Assembly: GCF_018873765.1 (NCBI RefSeq)
Contig: NC_057923.1
Span: 10,180,413 to 10,244,412 of the forward strand
DNA: 64,000 bases
Source: Telopea speciosissima
Taxonomy: Eukaryota > Streptophyta > Magnoliopsida > Proteales > Proteaceae
Direction of reading: 5' to 3'
Part shown: positions 43,381 through 56,153 of the stretch, one piece after another
Layout: every line of letters starts with the position of its first letter
How positions within the stretch are numbered: position 1 is the first letter of the stretch
Notes under the pieces: model-generated
Databases searched by the model: none
What the model was told of the DNA's origin: nothing
What the model saw: the letters and a program-made list of their open reading frames with translations, nothing else
Program-made: the position numbers and the translations under genes

Positions 43381-44339
43381 AAGAAAAACTAGAAGGTAAC
43401 AATAACAACCTTAGAACTAAAGTATAAGACCACTCTGGTTCTCTTCTCTCCCTCTTACACAGTTCAAAATTCACACATGCAGGAAAGATAAAAAGGCAAA
43501 TTTTTTCAAACTTCTTAATAGTCTTCCTCACTGCTCACTCACTTGTTTACCCTCCAACACTCAAAACCCTTGACTGTATTTGTACAGAAATTTTGTTTTT
43601 GAGGAAAGAAAAAAAAAAACTGAAAATGACTAATTAAAAAGGCAACCGACACACCCTGGTAAGATTGATTATTTTCAGGCTTTAGCTTAATTAAATACCA
43701 TTAATTAATAGGACTTTTTTATTAATTTTGGAATTAGTTGATTTAGGAAGAGATTAGTCCCTTTCGTTCCTTCCATTTGACAAAGTTCTTAGCCTGTCTC
43801 TCTCTCTTCTCCTCACTCACTCACTGTGTGAATGTGACATTTGGTCCTTACACTCCTTAGCTGTATAATAAGGACACAATGTGTGTTGTAATGAAACTGA
43901 TTTTGTTTTAGAGAATAAATAATGAATCTTGTAGGCTGTAGCCGTCAATGTGGACCACCGAAGAGTAGATATACGGGTCTAAAATCAGATGGTCCAAAAC
44001 CCATTCGACTTCTCTATGGTTTTAGTGCACGTCTGATTCTTATCCTCTCAAATGGAGTGCATTAATCAGTGCACCTCACTTAGTATTCAGTCGAAAAACA
44101 TGGGTAATGATGTCTTTTTATTCTCTCAAGTATTGGGTGAATGGTTGTATGCATAATTGAAGTACACTGCACCACACTTGAGAGGATAAAAATCTGTATT
44201 GGCATGGATCGGCCGTAGCAGATAAATTTGCCCTTTATTTTCTTAAAAAATAAGTTTTTTTACTATTTTACCTCTTGTTTGTACCGTTTCACCAATGTTG
44301 TATCTACATAGTATTAGAATCGATGACGAGAAAACGATA
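43381..44339. other. Spacer, no gene seen
   Basis: Intergenic DNA upstream of the transporter. No open frame or mobile element could be supported. Confidence 0.4.
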
Positions 44340-45095
44340 TGGGTGATATGATACTTCAAACCATGGACTTCTCGAATGATGGCAAAAGAAAGTTTTCTAG
44401 AATAAAATCCAATGGTCTGGATCAACTGGATATGAAGAGATTAGATTCGACCAGATCAGATGAGGGGGGAAACCAACTTCGCCCAAGTTTCAATTGGTCG
44501 GTGATGAGCCATAATTGGAGACAGCCAATCAGTAAAGGACACGTTGTAGACCGGCCTACGCCGAACCAAACAGTGAATTGGGATTGGACCATGCCAATGT
44601 GTATAAGACTAAGCTGCGGAGAACCGACCAGATAACCCGATGACGAAACGAACTAGCCCGCAATAGTGAAATCGGTCGCTGAGTCGGGTATGGGATGGAC
44701 CTGGTTTACTCGGATTGGACCCATAACTCATAATACTTATATCTACGGTTAACTAAGTTAACCGTGATCCAAGTCTGGTCAAGGTCACACTTTCTGCATG
44801 TCTCCCGATCAGACAGATGTCGAACCCTGAGGACGACACCTAAGATTACATGAAACCTTAATTATGGTCTACAAACAAGTGATTCTCATATCAATCTAGC
44901 TACTCAAACCTATAAATAGTGACTCCTATACCCCGTAAAGGAGACTCTCTCTCTTTTTTCAAATTCTTTGAATGAGAGAATTTATCTGTTGCAGAGGTCT
45001 GACTTAGGCATCGAAGTGTACTAACCAGCTCAGGTCGGTACTCTTTTGTCTTGTGTTGTTTACTTGTGCAGATCAACTTGGACTTTGCCGCAACA
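44340..45095 (+). mobile_element. LTR fragment or solo LTR (gypsy-like), ends uncertain
   Basis: Shows the order usual in plant LTRs: a TATA-like CCTATAAATAG (44910-44920), a CT-rich leader, GACTTAGGCATCGAAGTG (45001-45018) and an end reading TTTGCCGCAACA at 45095. No primer-binding site follows and no matching flanking 5-mer was found, so it is a decayed solo LTR or a fragment; the left end is a guess. Confidence 0.5.
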
Positions 45096-47879
45096 GTTGA
45101 TTTGGTCTGATTTTGACTGGGTTGAATTGGTTTTAAGTATATATTGAATCAAATCGATATTAAATCGGTAAGATGAAGTTTGGTTTTGGTCCGATTTGAT
45201 TCTAGTTTTCTATTGATTATTTTTAATGGTTTTATATCATTTTTGGTCCAATTCAATTTCATTTTTCAGAAATTTTTTTTTTTTTTTTTTGGCCATGATG
45301 CAAGTATGTAGATTCATGTGCACACTCACTCACATTCTCACTTGTGGACCCCACATTCTTTCCTAATTAAACCCCTATTAGATGATTTGATTTTTCACCT
45401 CCTCATTTATTGGTGGTTGTACTTTGATATCATAAAAGATACCTCTAAATACTGGGAAAAAAAATTAGTTTTATGAGAACTAAATTTTATGTCCTAGAGT
45501 ATGGCTTATGCCAGCACTTTCCTGTGTCTACTTTCTCTCTTTCTGTAAATAAGAGGGTAGAGGTGTCTTTTTATATCGAGAAAAGAGAATTAGACTTATG
45601 GAAGTGCTGGCGTAAGCCACAATCTCGATAGAGTTTTTTTTTCCTTGTTTTATTATTTGGTTTGTTATGAGTTAGGTTTAATTTTGGGTTCAATTGGTTC
45701 AACCAGTGGTTTGACAGGTGTTTGAAAAAACTCAAATCGAAGCCGAAACGTTTAAAAAGTTGGGTAAATCTCTATCACCCTGACGCCAGAGTGATGTCTA
45801 TCGTACGCCCCTTCAATCAAGGAAGATACTTCTGCAAGATGAGACGTCGCTTTTCAACCGTAGAAATGGTGTCAGCAAGAGAATCATATTCACAAAGGGA
45901 ATCATATTCACACCATTTGTATTTGTAATAAAGCAATTCGGATTTGTTGAGTGGGCCCCCCATGGTTCATTCCAAAGTAATGAAAATACTGACCCGACAA
46001 GGAACCCGTGGTTTGCAGAGCAAGGTTTACTCACAAACCTTACCTTAGAAGATCCTCTTTTGATCCCATTTATTCACTGATCTTTCATAAGTGGGAATGT
46101 GATTCGGGTCGATAATATATGGATATGGGTCAACAGAGACAACACACGTGAAGGTAGACCGACAGAGAGGGGAGTAGGGTTTCATACCTAGAATCGAATC
46201 CAACCCAATAAGGGAGACACTGCTAGAAATAAAAGTATCTGTACGATCCAGATAAGACTTGAAACATGATCATGACCGATCAAAAATTTAAAAAGATGAA
46301 TGAGATAATGAACATTTTAATGAATGTGCCCACATTGTGATGGGCCTGATGTTAAGAAGAAAAAAAAAAGATTTCAAAAAATTTGAACTTTTTTTATTTT
46401 TGGTGAAAAATTTGAACTTCAACAACTTTTAAGGAATAGGTTCTTAGAGGATACAGTGGCGATAAGAGAGCGAGCAGAGCATCAATCTCATCTTTGCACA
46501 AGTATTTGGCTTTGCCCCCAAAATTTGGTAAAAATGGTAAACACTATAGACTCCAAATTTGTTCCATTCAAACATGATTTGAATCCGATAATACGTGGGA
46601 CCAACAAGACCAAGGCTTTTTATTCGTCGTGATTGACGATAGAAAGTGAGAAATAAACATATAAATCAATCATTGTAACATCATGATTTTTGTCTCATTA
46701 TATTTTTTTTTTCTTGACATCTAAACATAGATTTTGAAGGTAATTATTAGTTTTGATTATGTTAATGAGGTATCATAAAAATTAACAAAAAGAAATTTTT
46801 TTTTTTTTTGGATAAACAAATTAAGAAAGATTGAAATGAGTAAAATGGGCAACTAGTATTGACTTCCACCGATCCCAATTCCAATAGAGGAAGTATTTGT
46901 TGGAATCGTTTTGAACCTTAGAACAACAAATCAAATCGGCTCATTGAAGTCATCCAAGTTTAGTCTCAATCGAGTTGATTTATTCGATTTCGATTCCTTG
47001 AACGGTGCTCATGAAGAAGTAAATTGGGATTGAGTGGTTACCAAAGAGGCAAACCGGTAGGAGAAAGGTCACATTTTTATTTATGTGGGTTGGTTGTGCT
47101 ATGATATGATGGATTTTGGAACTTTTTGGGATTTTAGGTTGTTGGACAAAGTCAAACTTATGCTTCATTAAAATTTGGAAGTTAGAAAGGAGAGAGAGAG
47201 AGAGAGAGAGAGAGATGCTTTCTTGTGCTGAGGTGAAATTAGAATCAGGCCTCACACTTTTATTTTCTTCCCTCTACTTTGAAAATTTTTTTACTTCTAA
47301 TTTTTCTTAAGAGATGGTTCTCTAACCGAGCGGTACATGGAAACGAGAGAGTCATCTAACCAAACGGGCATATACCAATAAGAAGCGATAAAACAATTTC
47401 ATACATAAAGGATAGAGATGACAGAGAGAGAGAGAGAGTTTGTGTGCTAGTTCATACTCTGTAGTGGGCTTAGCAATCTGGCATGCCTCCCTATTTTGTT
47501 TGGGATATGCTTGAATTTGATTGTTACAAATTACAAACATCGCTAACAGACAAAATAAAAAGGTCCCAACCCGCTTGGGGGCCTGCAATGGGCTTCAAAC
47601 CAGAGCTTTACAAGGCACCTTCAATACTTTAATTTTGAACAGGTGAAAAGTATCATACATTATATTTCAACTATCACATAAGAATACTCGATTTTGCATT
47701 GTGTTGATCTTCTATGAAAACTAATCCCTTTAGTAAAAAGCAAAAAGTTAAAGGAAAAACAAGAAAACTTTCCCAAAGGTAATGACTTCTAAGATCCATA
47801 GGTTGGAGATTGAGGATCGAGGAAAAATCAAGTGCAAAGCAAATCAACTATTGTTTCAAAATATTATTAATACTAACAT
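45096..47879. other. Spacer, no gene seen
   Basis: Holds poly(T) runs and AG microsatellites at 47190-47213 and 47424-47437. Short frames such as 45722-45928 have no recognisable domain. Confidence 0.45.
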
Positions 47880-48052
47880 ATTGAGAGAAATAACATCGTT
47901 CCCGTGCCTTGACATAGGGATGCATGAAAATGATCAACACAACCCTGATCATTTTTGGGGTTTCACACAGTACGATGATCATTTTGCAAGCCCCTATGTC
48001 AAGATGCAGGTGTGGCGTATACTGTGCAACCGAGTGACATTCTCTCTCTCTC
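47880..48052. mobile_element. MITE family B, copy 2
   Basis: Inverted repeats include CCTTGACATAGGG with AAAATGATCA on the left and their complement on the right (TGATCATTTTGC, CCCCTATGTCAAG). The core CCCTGATCATTTTTGGGGTT matches copy 1 at 26285-26400. Confidence 0.65.
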
Positions 48053-49198
48053 TAATATATTATTAAGAAATCTTAATGAAATGAGTGAGATTATGAAGGA
48101 TGGAGGAGGGATGTAATTAAATTTGTTATTGGAGTTTGGTAGTTAAAAAAGCAAACATAATGTCTAATGATGGGAGTTTGAAAAGAGATTAAATAAAAGG
48201 TGGGGTGGAGCCAGAGCCGGAGCTAGGGCTAGTTGGGGCAATCCCCCCCTACAACCCCCCTAAGAAAACAACAAAAGACGAAGGAACGTGCTTGTTGCTT
48301 TCACCCTCTTTACACGACTCCCAAACACTACCTCCCAAAAAAATAAAATAATAATAAATGTAAAGAAAATCATCCATCCATAGGCCCACCTCCAAGTGTT
48401 GGGGCCCATTCCATTAGGATAAAGTTGTGGGCCTTCCTTGTAACATCCTTCCCTACCTCCCACCTTCCCCAAGTTAATGGGCTTGGCTACTTTGCCCTCC
48501 AGATAAGATTCATGGACTATATACGGTATTATTTCTATTTCTATTATAAACAATTTACAATTTCAACTACCCTTTAAAGGAATAAAAAAGCTCTCTCTCT
48601 CTCTCTCTCTCTCTCTTATGGGGTCATAATATGTATAACATGCACGTATGAAGTATGAAGAATGATTGATTGAATAGCTTTGCTCTCCTTCCAAAAAATT
48701 AATTTAATAATTTATATATGTTTTTTTTTCTTCTTTTTTATCAATTTTTATATATTTTTGTTTATCCCTTCTTTCCCTCTCGGCTTCATATACTCTAATG
48801 AGTAAGTGGACATTTTCTATTCAAACAATTGGGGCCAAACCTCCATGCATTGGATCTAGAAAGAGAGAGAGAGAGAGAGAGAAATATTTATAAAAATAAT
48901 TATAATTAACAAGGTAATTAATCATGTTAATTCAAGAATATCTGATGTATTATTATATATGATACTATAGTTCTTAGTAGGTCTTATGGTGAAGACATTG
49001 GTCCAAGAGAATATATGGTCCTGATTCTCCTAACTCCTGAGTTTCTGAGGGTTAATCTATATAAAAACATGGGTCATCTATAACCGTTGGATATGAAGCG
49101 GAATCGGGATCCATGTCATTTAGGAATTGATCATAATCGAATGAAAGGGGATCAGAAGGAATCAGGATCAACTGCGGTCAATTCTGATTTGAATCAAG
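48053..49198. other. Spacer with CT/AG microsatellites
   Basis: CT run at 48592-48614 and AG run at 48860-48881. No gene recognised. Confidence 0.45.
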
Positions 49199-49286
49199 AA
49201 TGCATTCTAGGTTGATTTCACATTCTTAGACCATAAAAACAACTATTTTTATCATCTGAGAATGCAAAATCAACCTAGAATGCATA
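49199..49286. repeat. Hairpin with ~40-bp arms
   Basis: GCATTCTAGGTTGATTTCAC at the left pairs with the right arm, whose reverse complement reads GCATTCTAGGTTGATTTTGC. Pairing continues through CATTCTNAGA to a very short loop around 49242-49246. Probably a MITE remnant or hairpin RNA source. Confidence 0.65.
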
Positions 49287-49289
49287 CCA

Positions 49290-50046
49290 AACGCAGTTTT
49301 AATTTTTTTTTTTTTTCTAGATTTCGGTATCACCTATAGAATCTACCATGCATGGAAAAGGAAAAGGTCCTACCCTCAATAATTATTTGTTGAAATCTTA
49401 CTTAATTTATCTAATAGTAAACTATCACCCAACCACACTACAAGTCATTGATTCACAATTGAAACTTAAAATGGGTCTTATTCCTCAACATTTTTCTTAG
49501 CTTGATGTCTAAGACTGGCTGAAATTTTTTATCTTAATATAGAAAATTCAGAAGGGTCATTATTGATACTATGATGCAGGTTTGTTGGATATGTTTAAAG
49601 GGGAATCTACAAAGAAAAGAGGAAATATGAATAATTAATTAGGCAAACAAAGTTAATTTTAAAAATAAAAGAGGGCTGATAGAATATTGCAAAGTAATAA
49701 GAAGATATTTAAGTTAACTTAGGAGGTACTAACTTTTGTAATGAACTTGAAAGAAAGATGCATGGAGTGATCAAATAAACAATGGACGCTCAAAAGTAAG
49801 AACTTATTTAAGAATTTAAATGCGGTGTTTAAGTTAAAATGTACAACTTAAATGCTTAAGTTATCAGGAGAAGAGACGGCTCAACTAGTATATGAAGTCA
49901 TCCAAGGTCTCCCAGACTTAGTTGATGAGAGATATAATTCCTAATAGTTTTTAGTTTTTGCGACCAAAGATTTCTCATGTACAAGACAGGATAAATAAGA
50001 AGACTATATTAAAAAATACTTACACCCTCTTGTATCATCCGGATCT
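49290..50046. other. Spacer, no gene seen
   Basis: AT-rich sequence. Nothing could be supported. Confidence 0.4.
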
Positions 50047-50200
50047 TTATCCCCTCCAGTTTCTTGGCCGACCCAGTACCCCAGTGGCTCTAACAAGGGG
50101 GGGGGGGGACAGTGACCATCCTACCTCTGCTCGGGTGGGATCCACCCCCCTTATTAGAGGTACTGGGGAACTGGGCCAGACAAGAAACTGGAGGAGATAA
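50047..50200. mobile_element. MITE family A, copy 3
   Basis: The best preserved family member: TTATCCCCTCCAGTTTCTTG at the left against TTATCTCCTCCAGTTTCTTG from the right, continuing through CCCAG. The centre has a poly(G) run and GTGGGATCCACC. 154 bp, non-coding. Confidence 0.8.
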
Positions 50201-50332
50201 TTTCCCTGCATCATCCTCAATTGTATGATGTAGATTAGATTCTTAAGGTTTCAAAAAAAAAAATTGATTCTTAAGGAACCTTCCATAACACATCCATTAG
50301 TAAGTTGATGCTTTCAATATAAATCTTAATAG

Positions 50333-50365
<33 letters not shown>

Positions 50366-50940
50366 CAATTCACTTATTTTAATCATAATTACATATCAAA
50401 GGGCCTTCGTTTTTTTTTTTAATCTTTTCTTATTTAAAAACTTTCTCTTCTTCTTCTTTTGCTTTCCCTTGCTGGTGGCTACTCTGTCTTTATATTCTAA
50501 GTAGTCCAAAACAATTCCAATCACTGTGAGCTTACGTCTTGTTCTTATCCAGTTTACAAGTTTACATCAACAAAGACAGGGAGTGTAGTTAATTATTTTT
50601 AGATTCTTACTAAACTACTTTGAAAAATTAGCCAAATTCTTGTAACATTCTTGAGTCACTGGCTTAAGCTTATTTTAAATAAATGCATGTACTGTGTTCT
50701 AAGAATTAAAACAAAAATGCTTGCAACATCCTAGATAAAACTAGTCAAGACCTATGGCTTACAAGGTTTAAAAAACAACTCGAAATCAAGTATGGGTTTG
50801 GCCTCAATCAATTCTGATTTGAATTATCGAGTATCGATCGATAGAACTCAGTTAGAACTAATCAAATTCATTCAAAATCAGGGTTGATATGCATAAAAAT
50901 AGTCCACCAATGGGTGATCAACACATGGTAGATAACTAAG
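50201..50940. other. Spacer, no gene seen
   Basis: Contains an AG microsatellite at about 50338-50363. No gene recognised. Confidence 0.4.
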
Positions 50941-51228
50941 TCAAAGTGGAAGACAGGGCTACAACTATTGTGAACCACTACGGCTCAAACTTCTCCACCA
51001 CCTTTCATCCTATAAATAGGAAGGCAATGCTAAGGTAAAAGGGGTCATCGTTCGATAGACCACTACTCACTCAGTTCTCAACTCTCACTACTGTTGCTTG
51101 GATTATTGACTTTAGCATTGAAGAATCCACATTAGAGCCATTTCCGACCTTCTCTCTTGCTCAACTCTTAGCTTGTGTGGTATGCAAGTCTCCCCCCTAA
51201 CGTGGCAGTTCAGATTCTAGCCGCAACA
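50940..51228 (+). mobile_element. LTR 3' part (gypsy-like), left end unknown
   Basis: Same arrangement as 44340-45095: CCTATAAATAG (51010-51020), then a leader, GACTTTAGCATTGAAGAATC (51107-51126) and an end reading CTAGCCGCAACA at 51228. No internal region of an element follows. Confidence 0.45.
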
Positions 51229-54200
51229 ATAGTTAACTCAAATCGACTGATTCTACTCCAAGTTTAAGACTTTGTTGGCATATTGGTATATGATGCTGCA
51301 GGTTTATGTCATGGATTTTATCAATCATAGCTTATAGCCACCAAAACAAAAATCACAATACTAATCAATGGTAATCAATGAAGATTATTTTCCAAAAAGG
51401 AAAGAGAAATAACAAAAGTATTACTAAATAAATAAGGGGAAAAAATGCTACCCGGCAGCGTCCCAGGCCATTTCACATGGGGTAGTGAAATGACCACCCA
51501 CCCCCTCCCCTTAGATGCATGTGCATGTGCATGTGCTTCCATTAACCCCACTACGGCACAAGGGCTTCGTAGCCTATGGGAAAAATATCTAAACCATGAC
51601 CAGAGGATAACTAGCACCCCCTCCCCTTCGACCATTCTCTCTCTCTCTTCTACGGTGAAAGTTTTCCTTCCCCTATTTTGAAGGGACCACCCACAAATCT
51701 ACCATCATCATTGCTCACCTCTTATATGTTAGAGGTCCAAAATACCCTTTATTGTTCCCGAACACCAAACCAAAAACAATGACGGGCGAAAGAGGAATTC
51801 CTTATCCGTAGCTTAACGAAAACTCAGTCCAGTCCTTAATGTTCTATGTTTGTTCAAATGTTTAGATCTAAACCATTTGGAAGAAAATTAATATTGAGAA
51901 CCAAAACAAATTGCTTATAACCTTAAAAGAGCTGAAACTATGAAAGAAAATTCACAAGCCTGGTCAATTGATTGGATCAATTAGGTTGATGATAATATGA
52001 GTCAATCAACCCATTCAACATTCCTGTTCCATACTCCTAAAGTTTCAGTCAGATTAATAAACAATTTAGGGGCCTGGATAGGGCTCAGGTGACCCGGTTG
52101 GACCAAGTGATCAATGAAAAAAGTGTTTTGTGGGTGAGGTTTTAATTTTTTTTGTTACTGTTATGTTGGTGATCCTTTTGTGTTCAGTATAGACTTAGAT
52201 CCATCAATTGTCTTTTTTGTTAAAGGTGCTCCCTTTAAAGGCATTAAAAGGCATTAAAGTTTAGCCACTACCCTTTCTATTGAATCTATTTTGACCTCCA
52301 CCACATGTAGAGTTGTTGAGAGGGGCTGTTGGATCAAAAGCTCATATTCATTCAAAATAAGGGAAATTTTTATTGTAACCAATGTGGTGAACTCAGAACT
52401 TGTAAATTTTACTTTTTTAATCTTTTAAGATACCGTTCTTTTTTTTTTCGATGAGGACAAATTCTATCATTTCACATAAATATTGTATTAAAATAATTTT
52501 CAATTTTTCGAAAATCTTTTTTATCTATGTATTAAATAATTCTTGGTACTAAAACAAGGGACAATTAAAAAAAGGTTATAACTTAGAATAAAAGAAGGAA
52601 TTTTGGGATTTATAGGGCCTCTCCAGGAGAGAAATTAAGCAAAGTATACTATTGGGGTGAAGAAAAGAGATCAATATCATCCACCTAGTTAGGCATGTGG
52701 ATGTGCAACATTGGCCTTAAATATTTGAAGGAAGAGGGATTCGTGCACGGGAGGGAAGGGCCCATCGACAATTTGTATGTAGGGGGATATTTTTGGTATT
52801 TCAATGGGGACCATTGTTTCCATCCAATGGTGCATGAAACCCTTTGCCATATTTGAAAGTAGAAAGATACTCATATTTCAATGCTTCTTTGTCTTCCCCA
52901 ACATTCATTCACCATCGATTAAACCTTTGACTGTGTTTTCCCCAAAGCAAAACCAATCCTCTATGGATTGCAAGGTTTAAAACCTGAAATTGGTCTAGAA
53001 TCAATTGAAACCCTAAATATCAGAAAGAAGAAACAAAGATTCCCACAGATCTGTGATTGGTTAGAATTTTTATTCAAAGGACTTGTAGTTCTCGTTACAA
53101 AAAATAAGTAACAACGATTAACGATTTTCTCGATATTTACTGACTAAAAGATAGGGGAAAAAATAACCAAAAAATGAATATAAAAAAAGCAATCATGGTG
53201 TACCAAATTTCTGAAACCATAGTGTATTGTGCAACTCCTAATTTTTAGTTTACATTTGGAACTGAACATTAGACACATCTCAATAAATCCTAGACATGAT
53301 TCCATTTATCTGGCTTCTAAAATGGATCTTCAATATATAACCTGGGAGTTTGGGTTCGAGGTACTAAGGTTTCTTGCAAGTTACCACTTACACATCTGAA
53401 CACAAAATGGATCACCTTCTTTACGAGAGGAGCATGTGAGTTGCAGAAATCCCTATGATACTGCTTTTGAGATTCTTGGGCGAGAATTCCTAGAAAAAAC
53501 TAACCCTAAAAAATATGTTATAGAAAGTCACAAATCCTTTATAAAAGTGTAACCTTTTTCCCACTTTAATTGTCTTGAACTTTATACATCACCACCACGC
53601 AGAAGAAAGGAAAGGAAGAAAAGAGAGTTAGTTTATAAAAAAAAAAAAAAAGGGACAGCAATGTTAATGATGTCGGCGGGTATGATTAAATATCGAAGGC
53701 GAAAGTTTTTCTTCATTGTAGGCGAAGAGAATTTAACCATTGAAGTGTCATTATTCCCTTTGTCAGCCAGAATCAAAGAGAGGGATCAGCTGAGCCTGAT
53801 CAGCCAGAATCAAGATCAGCCTCAGCTGATTCGGATCTGACCAATCTGATCCCAATTTTTAAATCGTTGCCTTCTTTGTGGGAGAAGCTTGATATGATCA
53901 TTAAATAACCTAAGATTCCCATATGTATCTAGTTAAGGATTAGACCTGATAAGATAAATGGGGAAAGGAGGAACATACCAAAAGGTTAGTAATATTCCTC
54001 ACATTCCAATGGATGAAAGAAGAGGGTAGAACCCAGAACTTGGGCTTGGATTACTAGTCCACTGACACCAACGATTGTCTAAGCTTAGTGCCATTGGGTC
54101 TGGGCTGTACCCACTAGCCTGTGTTCGGCCTTAATCTGTTCTAATCCTAGTATTGTAGTATGCTAAGGTCCAGTAGTCCAAGAACAGACCCCGGCCCAAA

Positions 54201-56141
54201 TTAATGGGCACAAAACCTTTTCCTAAACCTAGTTTTGTGGACATGATATTATGGTTAATTTTCTAGAATTAGAATGGGAGGCAATCCAAATCTGGTTCCT
54301 GGCACATGAATTAATTTCTAGAAAACTTCTGCTTCCATGATTAGTTATAACAAACTATGCTGTTCAGTACCATAGGTATTGTGTTTTCCTTCAGTCGTGT
54401 CATGCTCCTAATTCACTAATTGACTGTATATTCCCTTTTGCCCTCCGAGGCCTAATATATTCCCCCGCGCTTGCGGGGTTTTTTTCATGCCAAAAAAAAA
54501 AAAGGTGTGATTGTAAACATAAAAAGCTCTTCCAAGTAACTGATTTCAGTATGGGAGGCAGTACCTCATGATTTAGAAAGGGAGGAAAGAGTGTAAAAGG
54601 GTATAAACTACTGGCAATGTGTACATCATTTTCCATTTTGTGGAAAACCCTAAAACAGTTCTACCATTCCTTTCCCCAATCCAAACAGCCCTCCCTTCCC
54701 CTCCCCCCCCCCCCCCCTAAAAAAAAAAAAAATACAAAATCAGAAAAGTCGATCCTTCTCATCCAATTTAGCATGATTATTATTGTTAAGACACCAAGTA
54801 GGCTGTATGACCCGCTTATTCAAGAGGTCTTCACAATCAATTTTTGACAGTTGATCCGATCCCCCTCGTATCTCAGCATCAAAGAAACTACCAGGAAGGA
54901 TACGCCTTTCTTACATGGTAGCAGGGACCAATCTGCAATCCTCAGAAATCAGCAAAAAAGCCAGTTCATTACTCGTACGCATCCCACACTTTGGTCTTTT
55001 CTGTAACAAAAGGATCTGGAGGAAGGGAGAGTATTCCATTGCTCCTCCACAACTAGAAGACAGAAAACATAAACTGCTCAACTCCTTATGGAGCAGATAT
55101 CAAGAAATTTCTCTTAGAACATCACCTAATGTTTCCTACCCATCCATGTAGTATTTGAACCACCTGAAAATTATGGATAATTGTCTGAAAAACAAAAAGA
55201 AATTTGACTGATTGTTATAGCTATATAGGGATATAGACTGATTGTCAACCAAATAGAAGCCCATCAAAAGGTGGGTCATATGGCAACAACCTGGAACTAA
55301 GCTTTGATCAAATCAAATTAGTACTATATTGCTCTGGTTGAAGATCTGCTTATTGAAGAACTAAAACATAGTAAATTACCCAGACAAGATAGTGTAAAAG
55401 GAAAATCATGAGTTCAGGAAAGAAGAGGAGAATAAAAGAAAATAGGGTGGAACACTAGCAACCTCTATAATCTATAGTTTCTTAATCCAGCTAAAAATTA
55501 CTATGTTTTTTCTCCCCCCACCCCCTCTTTTATCAAGGAAGTAGTTCTTTTGTGCTGCCAAATATCTCAAGGTATCAAGGACCATTCCTTCAATATCTGG
55601 AAGATGCAAAGCAAAATGCAAGCTCATATACAGTTGAAAGGAAATCCAAGTACTGGAACCCATTAGTGTTACAAAAAAACAAGAAAAACAGCAATAAAGA
55701 TTTAAAAGATAAAAACAGCGCAACATCAGTAATGATGTTAACTAACCCAATCATTCCTGAACCATTACTTTGTAGTCCACTATAATCAAGAAACCAAAGG
55801 CGATTCCAATTATTTAACAAGTTTTGATGGGTAGGAGATACTTGGGTAAAGTTGAACTTATTAATCTACAAAAAATAAAGAAAACTTTTTATCTTATTTG
55901 AGCAAAAGATGAATAAGAAAAACTTCAAATGCATGCACAGTTAAAAGGTTTACTAGGTACAAGGAAAATAGGATAACATATGCTAGATAAAACAAAGTGA
56001 AGATGCAATTCCCAATTCAAATTTAGGCTCCATCGGATTGGATGTAATGATGATAAAAGTAATGCAAAATATTCCAAGAAGAATAACAGAATAATGGAAA
56101 ATAGCTACATTTTAGAGAATAATTGAAAAGTGAAATAAAAT
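51229..56141. other. Long spacer, no gene seen
   Basis: Includes a small element with TAGTGAAATGACC (51485-51500), a GTGCAT microsatellite (51519-51536), a poly(A) run at 53636-53652 and a poly(C)/poly(A) junction at 54706-54733. Minus-strand frames near 55472-55820 and the plus-strand frame at 54915-55151 have no recognisable domain. Confidence 0.45.
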
Positions 56142-56153
56142 TCTATGTCGTCA

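Noticed and set aside
55472..55820. Overlapping minus-strand frames with hydrophobic runs
   Set aside because: No domain, no splice pattern and poor composition; probably chance.
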